Shown here one piece after another: positions 10,900-21,640 of a stretch of 52,779 bases of DNA; within the stretch, counting starts at the first letter, position 1; each line of letters opens with the position of its first letter. Under the pieces are notes generated by a model that did no database searches, had not been told where the DNA came from, and was given only the letters and a program-made list of their open reading frames with translations. Made by a program: the position numbers and the translations under genes. The DNA comes from Calcarisporiella thermophila CBS 279.70 (taxonomy: Eukaryota > Calcarisporiellomycota), in contig NW_027192195.1 in the NCBI RefSeq assembly GCF_041956535.1, positions 1,265,809 through 1,318,587 on the forward strand, read 5' to 3'.

Positions 10900-11747
10900 C
10901 AGAATTGATTCTCATAAGTACACATCGATAATCATCAACATGTTAACTTTTAGAATTTGGGGTGTTTTTCAATTCTATCTTAGCATTTTCAAAAATACCT
11001 TTATAACTGGGGTCGTGGGTAGATCAGCGTATAGTGTAGATACACTCATGTTTAATAACACGAGTGTATCTACACTATATCGTAACAATATCGCCTGTGT
11101 ATTATGTGTATTGAACGATTATATATTAGGATATGATACTTGAAATTTGAGATTTGTGGTGATTGCATACAATACCTCGCGGTAGTATTAAATTTTAAGC
11201 ATTCCCTCCCTTATTCCACTATTTTGTTCAATAAGGAGCTTTAAATTTTCCCTCATACTAGAGTTGACTGGGCAATACACGAATGGATTAAACAATTATA
11301 AAGAATAGGTATAAATTATAATGTAGTTATTTTCCCATGATATTAATGCTCTATTGATCGTTCATATCAATCTGGAAACCTTGTATGATTGTTTATTAGA
11401 ATCACTCCCTTAAGTCGAATTTTTAGGACAGGATTAAATACAAGGAATGCTGTATTATTCTCTATCCTTTCACTTTTATTCATTTTAACATTTATTGTAT
11501 AATTGTTAGTGCAAGCACCAATTTAAATTTTATTTTAAATGATACTTCGAAATATTCGAAATATTTAAATAAAAAACTTAGATATTATTAGTAACCATCC
11601 TTTTGTATTTAATAAAGGTGACTGCAATTAAATTTCCATATATTCAATCAATTTTAATATCAGAGTTGCGTACGAAGAAACACCAAGTTGTATATAATAC
11701 TCTGTGTTTTCCAAAAAAGCTTATCAGTAGTGTATAGAGATATAAAA
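10900..11747. other. intergenic with an 18-bp perfect hairpin
   Basis: No gene supported. The strong inverted repeat at 11030-11079 is listed separately. Confidence 0.5.
11030..11079. repeat. perfect inverted repeat (hairpin)
   Basis: ATAGTGTAGATACACTC (11031-11047) is exactly complementary to 11062-11078, with one more T-A pair outside and a 14-nt loop. Such symmetry may be two abutting transposon ends or a MITE core. There is no U-run directly after it that would suggest a terminator. Confidence 0.7.
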
Positions 11748-11912
11748 TCAACAAAGGCACGCCTCAAACGGGAGAGCACATCTATTAGGCTTGTCTTTGC
11801 AAATGCAACAGTGCTTTGGTGGTTTGCAGGGCTGACTTATACTACATTCTTGAGCTCCTACAACCGTGAGCATGACCATCATTAGGATTAAAAAGAGTGC
11901 TTGTGAATTCAT
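11748..11912 (-). CDS. 54-aa secreted eight-cysteine peptide
   Basis: A short gene of 55 codons including TGA. ATG at 11912 starts a signal peptide (MNSQALFLILMMVMLTVVGA) and the mature part is about 34 aa with eight Cys spaced C-x5-C-x5-C-C-x-C-x6-C-x6-C-x-C. This is dense enough for four disulphides and a knottin- or defensin-like fold, though the exact pattern is not one I recognise. A TATATAAA element lies 68 nt upstream of the ATG (11980-11987), which supports a real transcription unit despite the small size. Function unknown. Candidates are an antimicrobial, inhibitor or effector peptide; this is inference from size, secretion and Cys density only. Confidence 0.65.
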   Translation of the reverse strand: MNSQALFLILMMVMLTVVGAQECSISQPCKPPKHCCICKDKPNRCALPFEACLC

Positions 11913-13019
11913 ATTTTATCTCTAATTGAAATAAAAAAGAATATTGTAAATCTATCGTTAAATTCGTTTTGGAGCTCAGTTTATATAAGATTTCAGGATC
12001 AAATCAAATATGTGGCTCAGTGGTAATATCCAGACCAGACTAATTTTGGACAGCCGCATAACACATAATACTTCGTGAGAGTTAACATTGCTTCGCTTCC
12101 TGAGAAATTAGCCTGTTATACTTAATTGTTTAGTTGTTTCGATGACTCTTAAATCTTAAACTCTACACAAAATCAAATCGTATATTAATTTTTTCTATTA
12201 CTAATATTGATTTCCGTTAAATGAGTCATCTATTCAAAGAATTTATTGCATTCACTGAATAGATAGAATGTAAGAACATAGTGGAATAACTTATACTAAG
12301 AAGATGTTTGTATTACAGCCTGTATTTGACTATTTGAGAAGAAAGAAAGATGTTTCCAAGATCGAACATGACGTGGCGCCTTGCAGGAAAATTCCCAAAT
12401 TGGAATGCTAAACTTTTGACTTTAATACATCAAGTGATTAAATTTGAACTTCCAAATTGATTTTTTCTACATAGTGAATTATTCTAAATATAGAGTATAA
12501 ATCTGATTATACCACCAGATCCGAGGCTTGGGAGAAAAAACTTACTGTTACTAGGATGTTATGAGATAGAAGAGTGTAGATTCTGCTTCTCTGCAATAGC
12601 TGTCCTGTCCTAATCTTATGGAGAGTTGTAGAAAAACAAGAACATGATACACATGGTCATTTTGTTAAGAAATGCTAGACGCAACCCTGAGGAATAAGTT
12701 TGGAGAAGTGATTCAAATAAACGAACCAGACCATAATGAGACGATTAAAAATATCCGAGTTGTTGCGCACCAATTCAAAGATTGGTGGGTGTCCCGCCCA
12801 ACTCTACAGTGCAGTTTGGCATTTTTGGAATTTTTCATATCTCATATTTCGAAAATATTCTTGCCTTTGAACTTATGAATCAACACTTAAACACGTCCAG
12901 CATATCTCTCTACCTCTTTATCTTTGGAAACCTGATCTCCAGAGTTTCTTTACTTTATCTCATAGAGCATTTATGATCAGGCGGATAGTAAAGGCTGTTA
13001 AAGGTTTTGTCTGACTGAT
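11913..13019. other. mostly non-coding, no gene recognised
   Basis: Upstream region of the 8-Cys peptide gene, then AT-rich DNA. A plus-strand frame at 12672-12878 (ending WWVSRPTLQ and a hydrophobic tail) has no recognisable domain, and I leave it uncalled. Part of this stretch may be the remainder of the hAT relic to its right. Confidence 0.45.
11980..11987 (-). promoter_or_regulatory. TATA element of the 8-Cys peptide gene
   Basis: TATATAAA on the minus strand, 68 nt before the ATG at 11912. Confidence 0.55.
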
Positions 13020-13490
13020 TTGTAACCAATCTTCAACTAACTCTGCTTGATATCTTCATCATCTTGAAATGCTAGAAAGAAGTATAGTTAGGATTCATTT
13101 TCTTCATAAATCGGAGTAAAATAATTATTTTCTATAAAATCAATGAATACACCTCCACTATAGTTTGCTTTTGCGAGCAGATTGTCAAGCCTAAGTCACA
13201 ATATCATTTTCATCAAATTCAGTTGCGACGTGTTTACGCTTTCTTAAACTTGTGACCATACAATCCGAGTCTGACGACATTCCTGATATTGCTATATCAG
13301 TATTTTCATCTTCTTCGGGGCTCTAACATTTTAATAGATGAGTTTTGATACGATTCGCACCTGTCGCCCAAACTTTTTCATTGCAATGAATACAACGGAG
13401 AAAAGGATAAAAGCTTTTGTGCTTGCGTTCAATTATCTCAACGGATTCCCAGAGAGAACTCTTATTATGACCATTTTCAACTAAATATGA
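13020..13490 (-). mobile_element. hAT transposase relic, BED zinc finger and N-terminal core
   Basis: A minus-strand frame reads SLWESVEIIERKHKSFYPF then a BED-type finger C-x2-C-x14-H-x3-C (CIHCNEKVWATGANRIKTHL), followed by an acidic Ser/Asp linker. Further down come LAKANYSGGVFIDFIENNYF and a TPIYEENES tail, matching the hAT segment after the BED finger. A TAG directly after the last finger residue and later stops show that it is decayed. No terminal inverted repeats were found. Confidence 0.6.
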
Positions 13491-14007
13491 CAGGAAAATA
13501 TAAAAGTCTTGAATCGAACTTCTTTTTAAAAAAGCACTCTAAATTTCAAGTGTTATGAATTTTCCCGTATATGTAATTAATGGCTTATTCACGGCTTAGA
13601 TCGAGGCTTATATTGAGCTTGGCTAGAAAAAATAATATACCAATTTACAACCCTAATTATTGCAGAACAGCATGGGATTGCAAACAAATCGCATACACCG
13701 AGATCGGTGATTTTAGACATAGTTTTAAAAAAATGTGGTTTTCATTAAGTCCGACATAATTTATCATTATTGCATGTAGTGCATCAACAGCCAAGATGAC
13801 TGTAGCATATTTCCAACTCTATGCTACTCCACAATCTATTATTTTTTTTTTCCTAGCTGTGTCTGATTTCCACACTACAGGTGGTGTGTTAATCACCTAT
13901 TCGTGTTCAATAGAGACAGCATATTGGTATTAAAATTTTATTTCATAAATGCTGCTTGCTTAATTGACAATAGCGTTATAAAGAGCAAGCAGAACAACAT
14001 AATATGC
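13491..14007. other. intergenic, no gene seen
   Basis: AT-rich; nothing recognised between the hAT relic and the thioredoxin-like gene. Confidence 0.5.
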
Positions 14008-14495
14008 TTATTCTTCGGCCATAACTTCATTCAAGAAAGCTGAAATACGGCCTGGAGCAGATACTGGATCAAGATTTCCTGAGTCATGAATCACATTTCC
14101 GTCCCTATAGGCAACGAGACAAGGAGGCCTGAGAGGAATCTGCTGCTTTGATTCTTCTAAAGCCCACTATACCAATATTTTCTATTTTAGCAGGGTAGGT
14201 AAAAGAACCCATTTTGCTTAATCTACTACTTACAGGGTGCTTATCGGTGTTGACTTGGCCCAACGCAATATCTCGGAACTGAGCTGCAACTCCGGAAAAA
14301 AGTTGTGGGAGCGGATTCATACCCAGAGGTCCATCCCGGTAGAACAAAATAGCGACCTATTTAATTTAAAGAAATTGGCATAGTATTACCGAAAATGTTC
14401 TATAGAGTAGGAGTGGGAAGAGTATTCCTTACAAATTTGTTCGATTGGAGAAGTTGTTGAAATTCGTTAGCAGATTGAAGCTCTTTCACTCCCAT
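14008..14495 (-). CDS. thioredoxin-fold protein lacking the CxxC active site
   Basis: Three exons, 14495-14433, 14356-14234 and 14166-14008, with phase-0 introns of 76 and 67 nt (GTAAGG..ATAG and GTAAGT..ATAG), give 115 aa. The order follows thioredoxin: helix 1 (LQSANEFQQLL), strand VAILFYRD, where WCGPC would normally follow but GPLGMNP occurs, then FRDIALGQVNTDKHP (compare FxKVDVDE), the cis-Pro strand IPLRPPCLVAYRDGNVI, and a final helix. The two redox cysteines are absent, so a classical disulphide reductase role is unlikely. A chaperone- or adaptor-like thioredoxin-fold protein is more plausible (inference). TATATAAA lies at 14537-14544. The fold assignment rests on motif order, not on a database match. 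Confidence 0.7.
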
Positions 14496-15441
14496 GATGT
14501 TGTTGAGTAGTAGATAGACTATCGAGTTTTTAAGGGTTTATATAGAGTAGTCCGCGTAAACCATTTTTTATGCAGGGGTTCGCTATAATAATGAAAATCT
14601 TCTCACATTCCATTCCAATATCGCGCGTGAGAAGAGAAACTGCAGCATGCACTACATCCTGATACAGACTCTGCATAGATTATAAGGTAATTCCTATTTT
14701 TTCTCACGGGAACTTGCGCTTAGGTTCCCGAGTTATGCGAATTTATGCATCGACGGCGTAAGCCATCAATGTATAAATTCACCTATATAATATTTCCTGA
14801 AAAATATTCAAATGCTGTTTATTCTTTTCCAAATTTAATGGGGATTAATGATGATGACCGTGCATAAAATCTTGGATCAACCTCAAATAAATGAAATCCT
14901 CGTCAATATTTAACATTTCCCCAAAAAATCTCACCCATTATGCATAACTTAATAACTCCACTTCGGGTCTCGAGTACAAATAGGCTACCAAATTGGGTCA
15001 AAAATAGGCTGCAAGAATCACAACATTACAAAAATGTAGATAAGAAAATAAAAAAAGTACACCTTTTAACCTTATCGCAATCTGTTAAGGTCATTCAATT
15101 AAGCCTTTAGATAATCCCACTTAATTTCTTCAGAGATCTCCTCAGCCAGCGCAAAATGACTCTCATTTATCTGGTTTAATTAACGCAAAAGAAAACTATT
15201 GAAAAAAAAAACACTTTTTTGGGTTATCCGTTGAGCAATTTCTTGATTACCGATAGCAGGTAAATAATTTAAAAATATTTATTTTTAGCCTACTGAAAAT
15301 TTAGGCTAGAATTGTTGTGATCAATCTCAATCCAACATACACTAGCTATCGGAAGCTATTCAAGGAAAAGGGAAGCTCAAGAAATTCCTTATAGGTTTTC
15401 TGCCTCGTACCCTCTATAACCAGGAACAAATGGATTGAGGA
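14496..15441. other. intergenic with two small hairpins
   Basis: No gene. Two adjacent inverted repeats: CGGGAAC/GTTCCCG (about 14707-14731) and a 15-nt stem with two mismatches (14739-14753 with 14766-14780). The last ~60 nt may contain a decayed upstream piece of the aminomutase relic. Confidence 0.4.
14537..14544 (-). promoter_or_regulatory. TATA element of the thioredoxin-fold gene
   Basis: TATATAAA on the minus strand, about 42 nt before the ATG at 14495. Confidence 0.5.
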
Positions 15442-16032
15442 ACCTACAAACATAAAGGTTTTATCGACGAGCTTATGACCGACATGCTTCTTGCTTCAAT
15501 GTCTGCTCGCCTTACTCCCCATATTCTCTCAGTTATTGATAGGGTTTTCCCTATCAATGACCTGGTGAGACGGCAATTTTTGTCCCTCGAATCAACAATA
15601 ATGCCAGATCACCCGGTGTTGTCCTTGGACAGTTTACATGAGAAACACGTTTTACCAGTACAAGGTCTAATTCATCGTTATCCCGATAACGCCTTGTTCT
15701 TGGGTGGGTTAAAGTAGTCTTCATGGTGTAGTAAATCCTTGAGCCTTAGGTGGATAAGATATTGAAAGCTGTTATATATCAATTTTTATATATTTTTGGA
15801 TCTGATTCCTATATTTGCGTGGTTTGTATTTATGCTCTATATATTCATAGCCACAAGTGTTTTCCCATTCTATTGCTGTATCAGCACAAGATCTTACTCA
15901 GTCGGGGGTACGACGGAGCTCGTTTCATCCAAAAAAACATTCGCACCTGCTCGTCGACGTTGGGATAAAATTTTTAAACATATTCGAAATACACCCCAGC
16001 TAATGAATAACTTAGGTTGTTTCGGAGAGTGA
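15442..16032 (+). pseudogene. lysine 2,3-aminomutase (KamA family) pseudogene
   Basis: Two blocks match the radical-SAM lysine 2,3-aminomutase family. Block 1 (about 15442-15705) reads GFIDELMTDMLLASMSARLT then PHILSVIDRVFPINDLVRRQ, PDHPVLSLDSLHEKHVLPVQ and GLIHRYPDNALFL. Block 2 (from about 15851, after a probable 145-nt intron GTGGGT..CATAG) reads TSVFPFYCCISTRSYSVG, RRRWDKIFKHIRNTPQL. The Fe-S motif CxxxCxxC, expected as CPVYCRFC, here reads FPFYCCIS, so two of three cluster ligands are gone. The frame ends soon after NTPQL, at the place where SGGD is expected. The N-terminus and the whole C-terminal half are missing. I infer a decayed, truncated copy. Confidence 0.72.
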
Positions 16033-16439
16033 CTCGTATTAATTTAATACAGAACATATTACATCAATACCTCACATTCGGCGTCTACGTTTTGTGAACA
16101 AAAGGGTGGCGGTATGCCCCTCTCGGATCCTGACCGATTATAAATGGACATCTACGTAAATTGATGTAGTGAACACTGGAGGCAAACTGGGAAAACATGT
16201 GGCGGTTTATACTCACTTCAACTACCCTAATGAGATAACTTGGGTGAGAAATGGCGGCACAAGTACTACTCGAAAATGCGATAACCTTAAGGAATCAGAG
16301 AGTGCTACTTAGGGGTATCACTGATGACGTCGAAACGATGACGTCGCTTATTAAACAACTCGGAAACATGAACATTCAACCGGTAATCTTGGATCTATTC
16401 ATTGCAGGCACTAAAGTTTATTTTTGTTATATTAAAGCC

Positions 16440-16740
16440 ATCGCTACCGTGCTGTCAAAACTCATTGATCAATGATTTCTAACCAACCGCGTCGAAGTTT
16501 TTGATTTGCCTTCACAATCCCTGATCTTAATCCTAGAGATGCTCTTTGGGAAGAAGAAAGCAATGCTTGAAGAGCAGATTCTCAGAGAGCGGAACAGGAA
16601 TATCTGGGAGAATATGTTATTTTTGTCCAAATCGTTCGTAAAGGATAGCTGAATGCAGATGATGAATACGTTCCCAGACCGGACCCAAAGTACTATCAAG
16701 ACTGAAGATGGATTCACTAAATGGTAATCGAGTTGGACTT
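16440..16740 (+). mobile_element. Tc1/mariner transposase relic
   Basis: A frame at about 16465-16560 reads FLTNRVEVFDLPSQSPDLNP followed by RDALWEEE. This is the Tc1 motif WPSQSPDLNPIExxW around the second catalytic Asp region. Stops and frameshifts surround it. The preceding ~350 nt may be more of the same element but is too decayed to assign. Confidence 0.6.
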
Positions 16741-17608
16741 AGCTTATTTTAAATCTTGTTCTTTTGTTATGAGACTGAGTTGAAAGAGAATAGAAGGATG
16801 AAACCATGATGAATTGATATTTTTCGAAATGAGTGTTAGCCATGGGCATTCTATAGTATTTGGGGAAAGTACTTTGTGAGTGGGGCTTTCAATGGTATCC
16901 ATATTTTGTATGTTGGAGTCGTATATGAAGGAATATTTAAGTCGTGTATCAAATTAAAAAGTGTCACAAAACAGGCGGCGCTTCATGATCACCGAGTTTT
17001 TCAATTGTGCACCAAGTATTTACTCCGAGGATCATTTCTAATAAAATTCAGTTTCTATGGCAAATCATCCCTTTTCACTTTTTGTGAATTTAACATGGAT
17101 GCAAGCATATAACAGCGCTTGAATCATAACGATGCGGAATTGTTGCAGCTTATTAATAAAGACTACATTATTGAAATCCGTAAGAATTCAAATCCCTAAT
17201 AAACGTCGATCTCTAACTGTTCACGTTCTGCTATTTCTTGACTGACCAGAAAATCTGCTACCTTTTCTCGATAGTCTCCTACTAGGCGGATCACCTAAAC
17301 GCGATAGTGAATGGATAAATTACCAAGAACAATCAAGGAAATAGAACGGTGGTTTGACGCTACATCTCATGACTTTGCATCATTAGTGATTCCGTCATTG
17401 CGGTCAAATTGCTGCTTGAGATTTTTATGATCCGGTTATGATCGAGTTCCTCGGGAATTCCTTCGACAGAAGTAAATTGCCACGGCTATTTTTTTTTGAG
17501 GTGTACTCTGATTTTTTTATCATTACACCAGAGTAATCAACATTTGCATCCTTATGCGGGCAGAAAATGTGTTGGAGAACGACCAGGCATGATCTAAGTC
17601 TGAATAGT
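16741..17608. other. no gene recognised
   Basis: AT-rich, with short open frames only (for example 16876-17112) and no recognisable domain. It probably belongs to decayed repeats next to the LTR-like segment. Confidence 0.4.
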
Positions 17609-17815
17609 TGTTGTGTTACGACGGGTATTTCATACTTATACAAATATGTATAAGCAAGTATCTTATCATCATTATTAGTCATCATCTCCTAATATATCAT
17701 ATATATAGGATGTGCTTTCTCTCTTTTGAATTCTCTAGTGGTGTGTGTTATTTGTGTTATCCCTTCTATCTGTCTTCTTTCCTTTTATTAATATACTCTT
17801 AATCAGTTCTAACAA
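17609..17815 (+). repeat. LTR-like repeat, copy 1
   Basis: The 3' portion (17702-17814) is repeated at 46160-46269. Both contain TATATAGGATGTG-like starts, TTTGTGTTATCCCTTCT and TGTCTTCTTTCCTTTT, and end TCTAACA. The segment can be read as TGTTGTG...TCTAACA, so a solo LTR of about 207 bp is plausible; the exact left end is a guess. Confidence 0.5.
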
Positions 17816-19280
17816 AATGATATATTCAGCTTAGAATCTAGAGACGAAACTAAATGATGCAGAGGGTAGAATTAAGCTCAGCCTACCAAATATACCATGT
17901 TTCTTGTAGTCCATAACGCAGTCAAATTGCTGAAGGGATCTGAGAGAGGAAAGGGAAAATGCGATGAGAAGAAAATGGATACTACTGCAATATGAAATAA
18001 GGAAAAACCCCCTTTATGAAACGACCAACTCAGGTGGATGAGTGAATGATATCGTCGATATTCATTGGAACATAGGTCTCTGAGTGCTGCAATACAAACA
18101 TCGAATAAGAGATTGCCAATATTTACATGGTTTTTTCAAATCTGCTCAAGCTCGAGGGTGGCAATAGGCTGCAGCTAACCCGTATTGCCTAATCCTGCAT
18201 ACAATCCAGTCGCCGATCGGGCATTGGTGATGATGGTCGCAGTTCCCTTGTAGAAGCATACTTATTTGCATGAAGCGAAGCAAGCTAGGCTAACTCCTAG
18301 GATGGGTGAATGGACACGTGCATGGAAACAGCCAATCGGGGGTGCTTGGATCGAAATGTACTGGTTGTTGATTGGCTGGGCGAGGAAACAAGGGGTACCA
18401 TAAGAAGTCTTATTAAAGCCGCGTTCATTTCTATTTTGGGCTAAGAAGCCAAGCAGCATAGAGCGGGACGTGGCCGGATTGACGGGAGAACCTCTTTCGT
18501 AGCGAGCAGCTGAGGTCGGCCGCTCGATGCATTCCCGATCCCGCCTCTCGCGACCTCGGGCTCTTCATTAGAATGCCGCACTCGAAGCAACCGTAAGTAA
18601 ACGCGAAAGTGATAAGGAATTTTCAGAGGTTTGGGCGATGGTTCGGCCCTGTGGCTACTCCACAGCACGATGCATTCGGCTCTGCTTCCATTTCCAGCTC
18701 TTTTCAAACTTAAATCGAGTACTTGTCCTGCTCCACATTCGATCCCATCGGAGGTTTCAATGGGGCGGAGGCTCTCAGCCGTAACATCGCCTTATGCAGC
18801 GAAGCATGGAAGACTTTGCGGATCTTGAACGGCCCGAACCCTGACAACCGGTAACAATCTAGTAGTAACCCACCTTACAAGGCTAGGACAAGCCTTTTAT
18901 CGAGAAAAACCTTTGGGGATAATTCGCTGTAGATACGATTTAACTTACTTTATACTATATAGGACATGAGGTCACTTGCTAGAATGAGTTTGATCAATTA
19001 TTGTAGTCAGAATCGATGTAGCAATGATAAATCGAATTAACCTTCTCAGTTTCGCCCCATGCCTTTTAGGCATCATGCCCAAGCTTCTCTCCCCGGACTA
19101 TATCTGCTACTTCGGAGTCCAAGTCGTGCTTTAATCATAATCATGGAAAAATAATAAAATATCATATGTATAAAATATAAGAATAAACTGGCTACAATTT
19201 TTCAAATTTTTGCTTTTAAAAGAAACTATGAATTGTAATAAAAATAATAGACCGAATCAGAAGTCCAAGCAAATAATCAA
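17816..19280. other. GC-richer repeat-like DNA upstream of the DIRS element
   Basis: The stretch 18240-18840 is much GC-richer than the surroundings and has open frames on both strands without recognisable domains. It may be the decayed 5' part (gag-like) of the DIRS element or another transposon. I found no rRNA or tRNA pattern in it. Confidence 0.4.
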
Positions 19281-21640
19281 GCAAGGTTTCTGATAGAACA
19301 CCTTCAAGCACTCGGCTTCATAATCAACAAAAAGAAATCAGGATTGACGCTGAAAAGAAACAACAGATATTCCCGGGATTCAAAATCAAGACAAAAACCA
19401 TGGAAACCAGGCTCCCAAAATATAAGGTTGCACAAATCAAATAAAACATTAGATTCGCAAAACAAAGCCGAGGACCACAAGGCAAATAGCATCACTAGCA
19501 GGTCTTAGAGCATAGACAGTACCTGCAGAGGAGCCAGAATTCATTTTTCAGCATTTACAAAGAGATCTTGCAAAAAACCTTCAAAGAAACAACCAAGAAT
19601 GGGAGAAGTGATACCACTCTCAGAGGATATGACATAGGATTTGAAAAAGTGTGAAATCCTCATGGATGTTCACAACGGCTTGCAAGTAAGAATTCCACCG
19701 TCGGACGAAACAGTGAATATAACAACAGACGCATCAGGAACAGGATGTGGGATAGTGAGCACACACCTAACAACACATGGCCAATGGACAGACCCAGAGA
19801 GTAAAACATCATCGAACCAGAAAGAGCTCCAGGCTATTCTCTTCGCTCTAAAGTTACACGTCTAACACTGGGAGAACAAACACATTAGAATCAAGACGGA
19901 CAACAAGACAGCTGTGGCCTACATCCAAAACCTAGGGGACACGGCGAGTGTACTTTTTTCTAGACATAGCCACGGAGATATAGGAAATCTGCTTAAGATA
20001 CAACATCCAGATAATAGCAGAACATCTCCCATACAAAACGGAGAAGCAGACACAGAGAGTCGTCGAAAGATATCCCACCATGAGTGACAACTACCGGAAG
20101 AAATATGGAGGCTCATCAACAAGAGCTGGAGAGAGAGGGCAATAGATCTCCTTGCATCAGGCAACAACACGAGACGCCCACGATTCTTTAGCATGGGGCC
20201 AGATCCAGACACAGAAGCAATCAACGCCCTCTCACAAATATGGCCGACCAGAGAAGCCTACGCCAGCCCACCATGGATTCTACTACCCAGAATTCTCAGA
20301 GAGATTTCACTATGAGAACTGGAAGAGATAGTGATGATAACCTCCATCTGGACGACACAACCATGGATAGCACAAGCCCTAAGTCTGACAATCAAACAAC
20401 CGGTGATCCTCGACCTACAACACCTGAACTCTCTAAAAGCGCTCCCAAGACACCCGACACAGATAATCGCTTGGATGTTATCAGGCATGCGCTCGAAACA
20501 CAGGGAGTTTCGGAGAAAACGATTAATCTCATCTCCAAAGAAGAAAGGGCAACCACTGGGAAGCATTACATTTCAGCGTGGAAAAATTCACATCATGGTG
20601 CAAACCGAACTATATGGATCCGTGAGAGTACGACTTGCCCACGGTCACAATGTTCCTTGCAAAAATGAGTGAGAAGTATAAGTATACGTCGCTCCAAGTC
20701 TACCGAACAGCGATATCGAAAACGTGGCAGATACTCCACCCAGAAATAGCGCCTATGGCGGACCAAGCAATAGTCAAGACGATAATCAAAGGGGACAAGA
20801 GAAGTATCGCCACGATCAGGGAGAAAACAACAGTATTAGAACGTCCAGAGGGTAATAGAGAAACTAGTGATGATTCCAACTAGCGGAGAGACTCCATTAG
20901 AACGCCTAGGACAAAAATAGCTCTTCTACTGGCAATAACAACTATCTGGCGATCAAGATCTGACCTTGCGAGTAAACCACTGGACAGAGTCCAATTCACC
21001 ACCACGGACGATGGCACATCAACCACAATGCAAATTACCACCATAATGCCCAAGGAAGGAATGGAAAATCCCATAAGACTACAAGCACTCCTAAAAGACG
21101 CAGAACTATGTCCTGTGACAGCATTGCACCTCTATATATCTCGCACCAGAGAGAGATCACCCGGATATGATAAGTTTCCCACTTTCTTCATCACAGCACG
21201 CAAAGTCCCAACCCTTGCAACTGAGATATGGTGGCAAATGGATCACAGATATGCTTTCCGAAAGTGGTATCCTAGCAACAGCCCACTCAACCATTAGCAT
21301 CTCATCATCCTACTCCTTAGTACAAGGCACGTCGCTGGAAACTATACTCAAAGCAGCTAACTGGACCTCAATGACAACATCCGAACTCTTCAATTACAGG
21401 GTTGGAATGGTTATTTTTCCCGTATGGACAACCTTACGACGAAACATCTTTCAGAGCGAGAACCTTGGGGCATAATTCCCAAAGGGCATTAGCCGAACCT
21501 GTGAGGGCTAATTCCCTTTGGGGAGAGCCCAAGGGAAACGATGCTGAATGCTCACTCACCACAACTCCAAATACAACACGGATTCGTAGGACTTTTCAAA
21601 GCTATGGAACAAGAATAGCTGACGCTATCTTTAAATAATT
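19281..21640 (+). mobile_element. DIRS-type tyrosine-recombinase retrotransposon, decayed
   Basis: In order: the end of a reverse transcriptase (LIEHLQALGFIINKKKSG near 19290); an RNase H domain (19713-19950: NITTDASGTGCGIVS, SNQKELQAILFALKLHV, IRIKTDNKTAVAYIQNLGDT); the post-RNase H block (IIAEHLPYKTEKQTQRV, RRPRFFSMGPDPDTEAINAL, PPWILLPRIL, TSIWTTQPW); then a tyrosine recombinase (about 20450-21470) with LQVYRTAISKTWQILHPE, WRSRSDLASKPLDRV and LETILKAANWTSMTTSELFNY. In the recombinase the H-x-x-R box reads HSTI, so the second catalytic Arg is lost; several stops and shifts break all parts. A strong hairpin follows the recombinase (21478-21522). The order RT-RNase H-recombinase is diagnostic of DIRS rather than Ngaro or Crypton elements. 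Confidence 0.85.
21478..21522. repeat. hairpin at the 3' end of the DIRS element
   Basis: Left arm 21478-21494 (CCCAAAGGGCATTAGCC) pairs with 21506-21522 over 17 nt with one mismatch and an 11-nt loop. It lies just after the recombinase frame. DIRS elements carry inverted terminal repeats and an internal complementary region, so this may be part of that system. Confidence 0.65.

Noticed and set aside
10790-11143. 117-aa open frame
   Set aside because: Its first part is antisense to a DIRS relic and its second part runs through the perfect hairpin; no domain.
18240-18840. Possible rRNA fragment because of the high GC content
   Set aside because: No conserved 5S, 18S or 28S landmarks could be recognised; the DNA is more likely part of a transposon.
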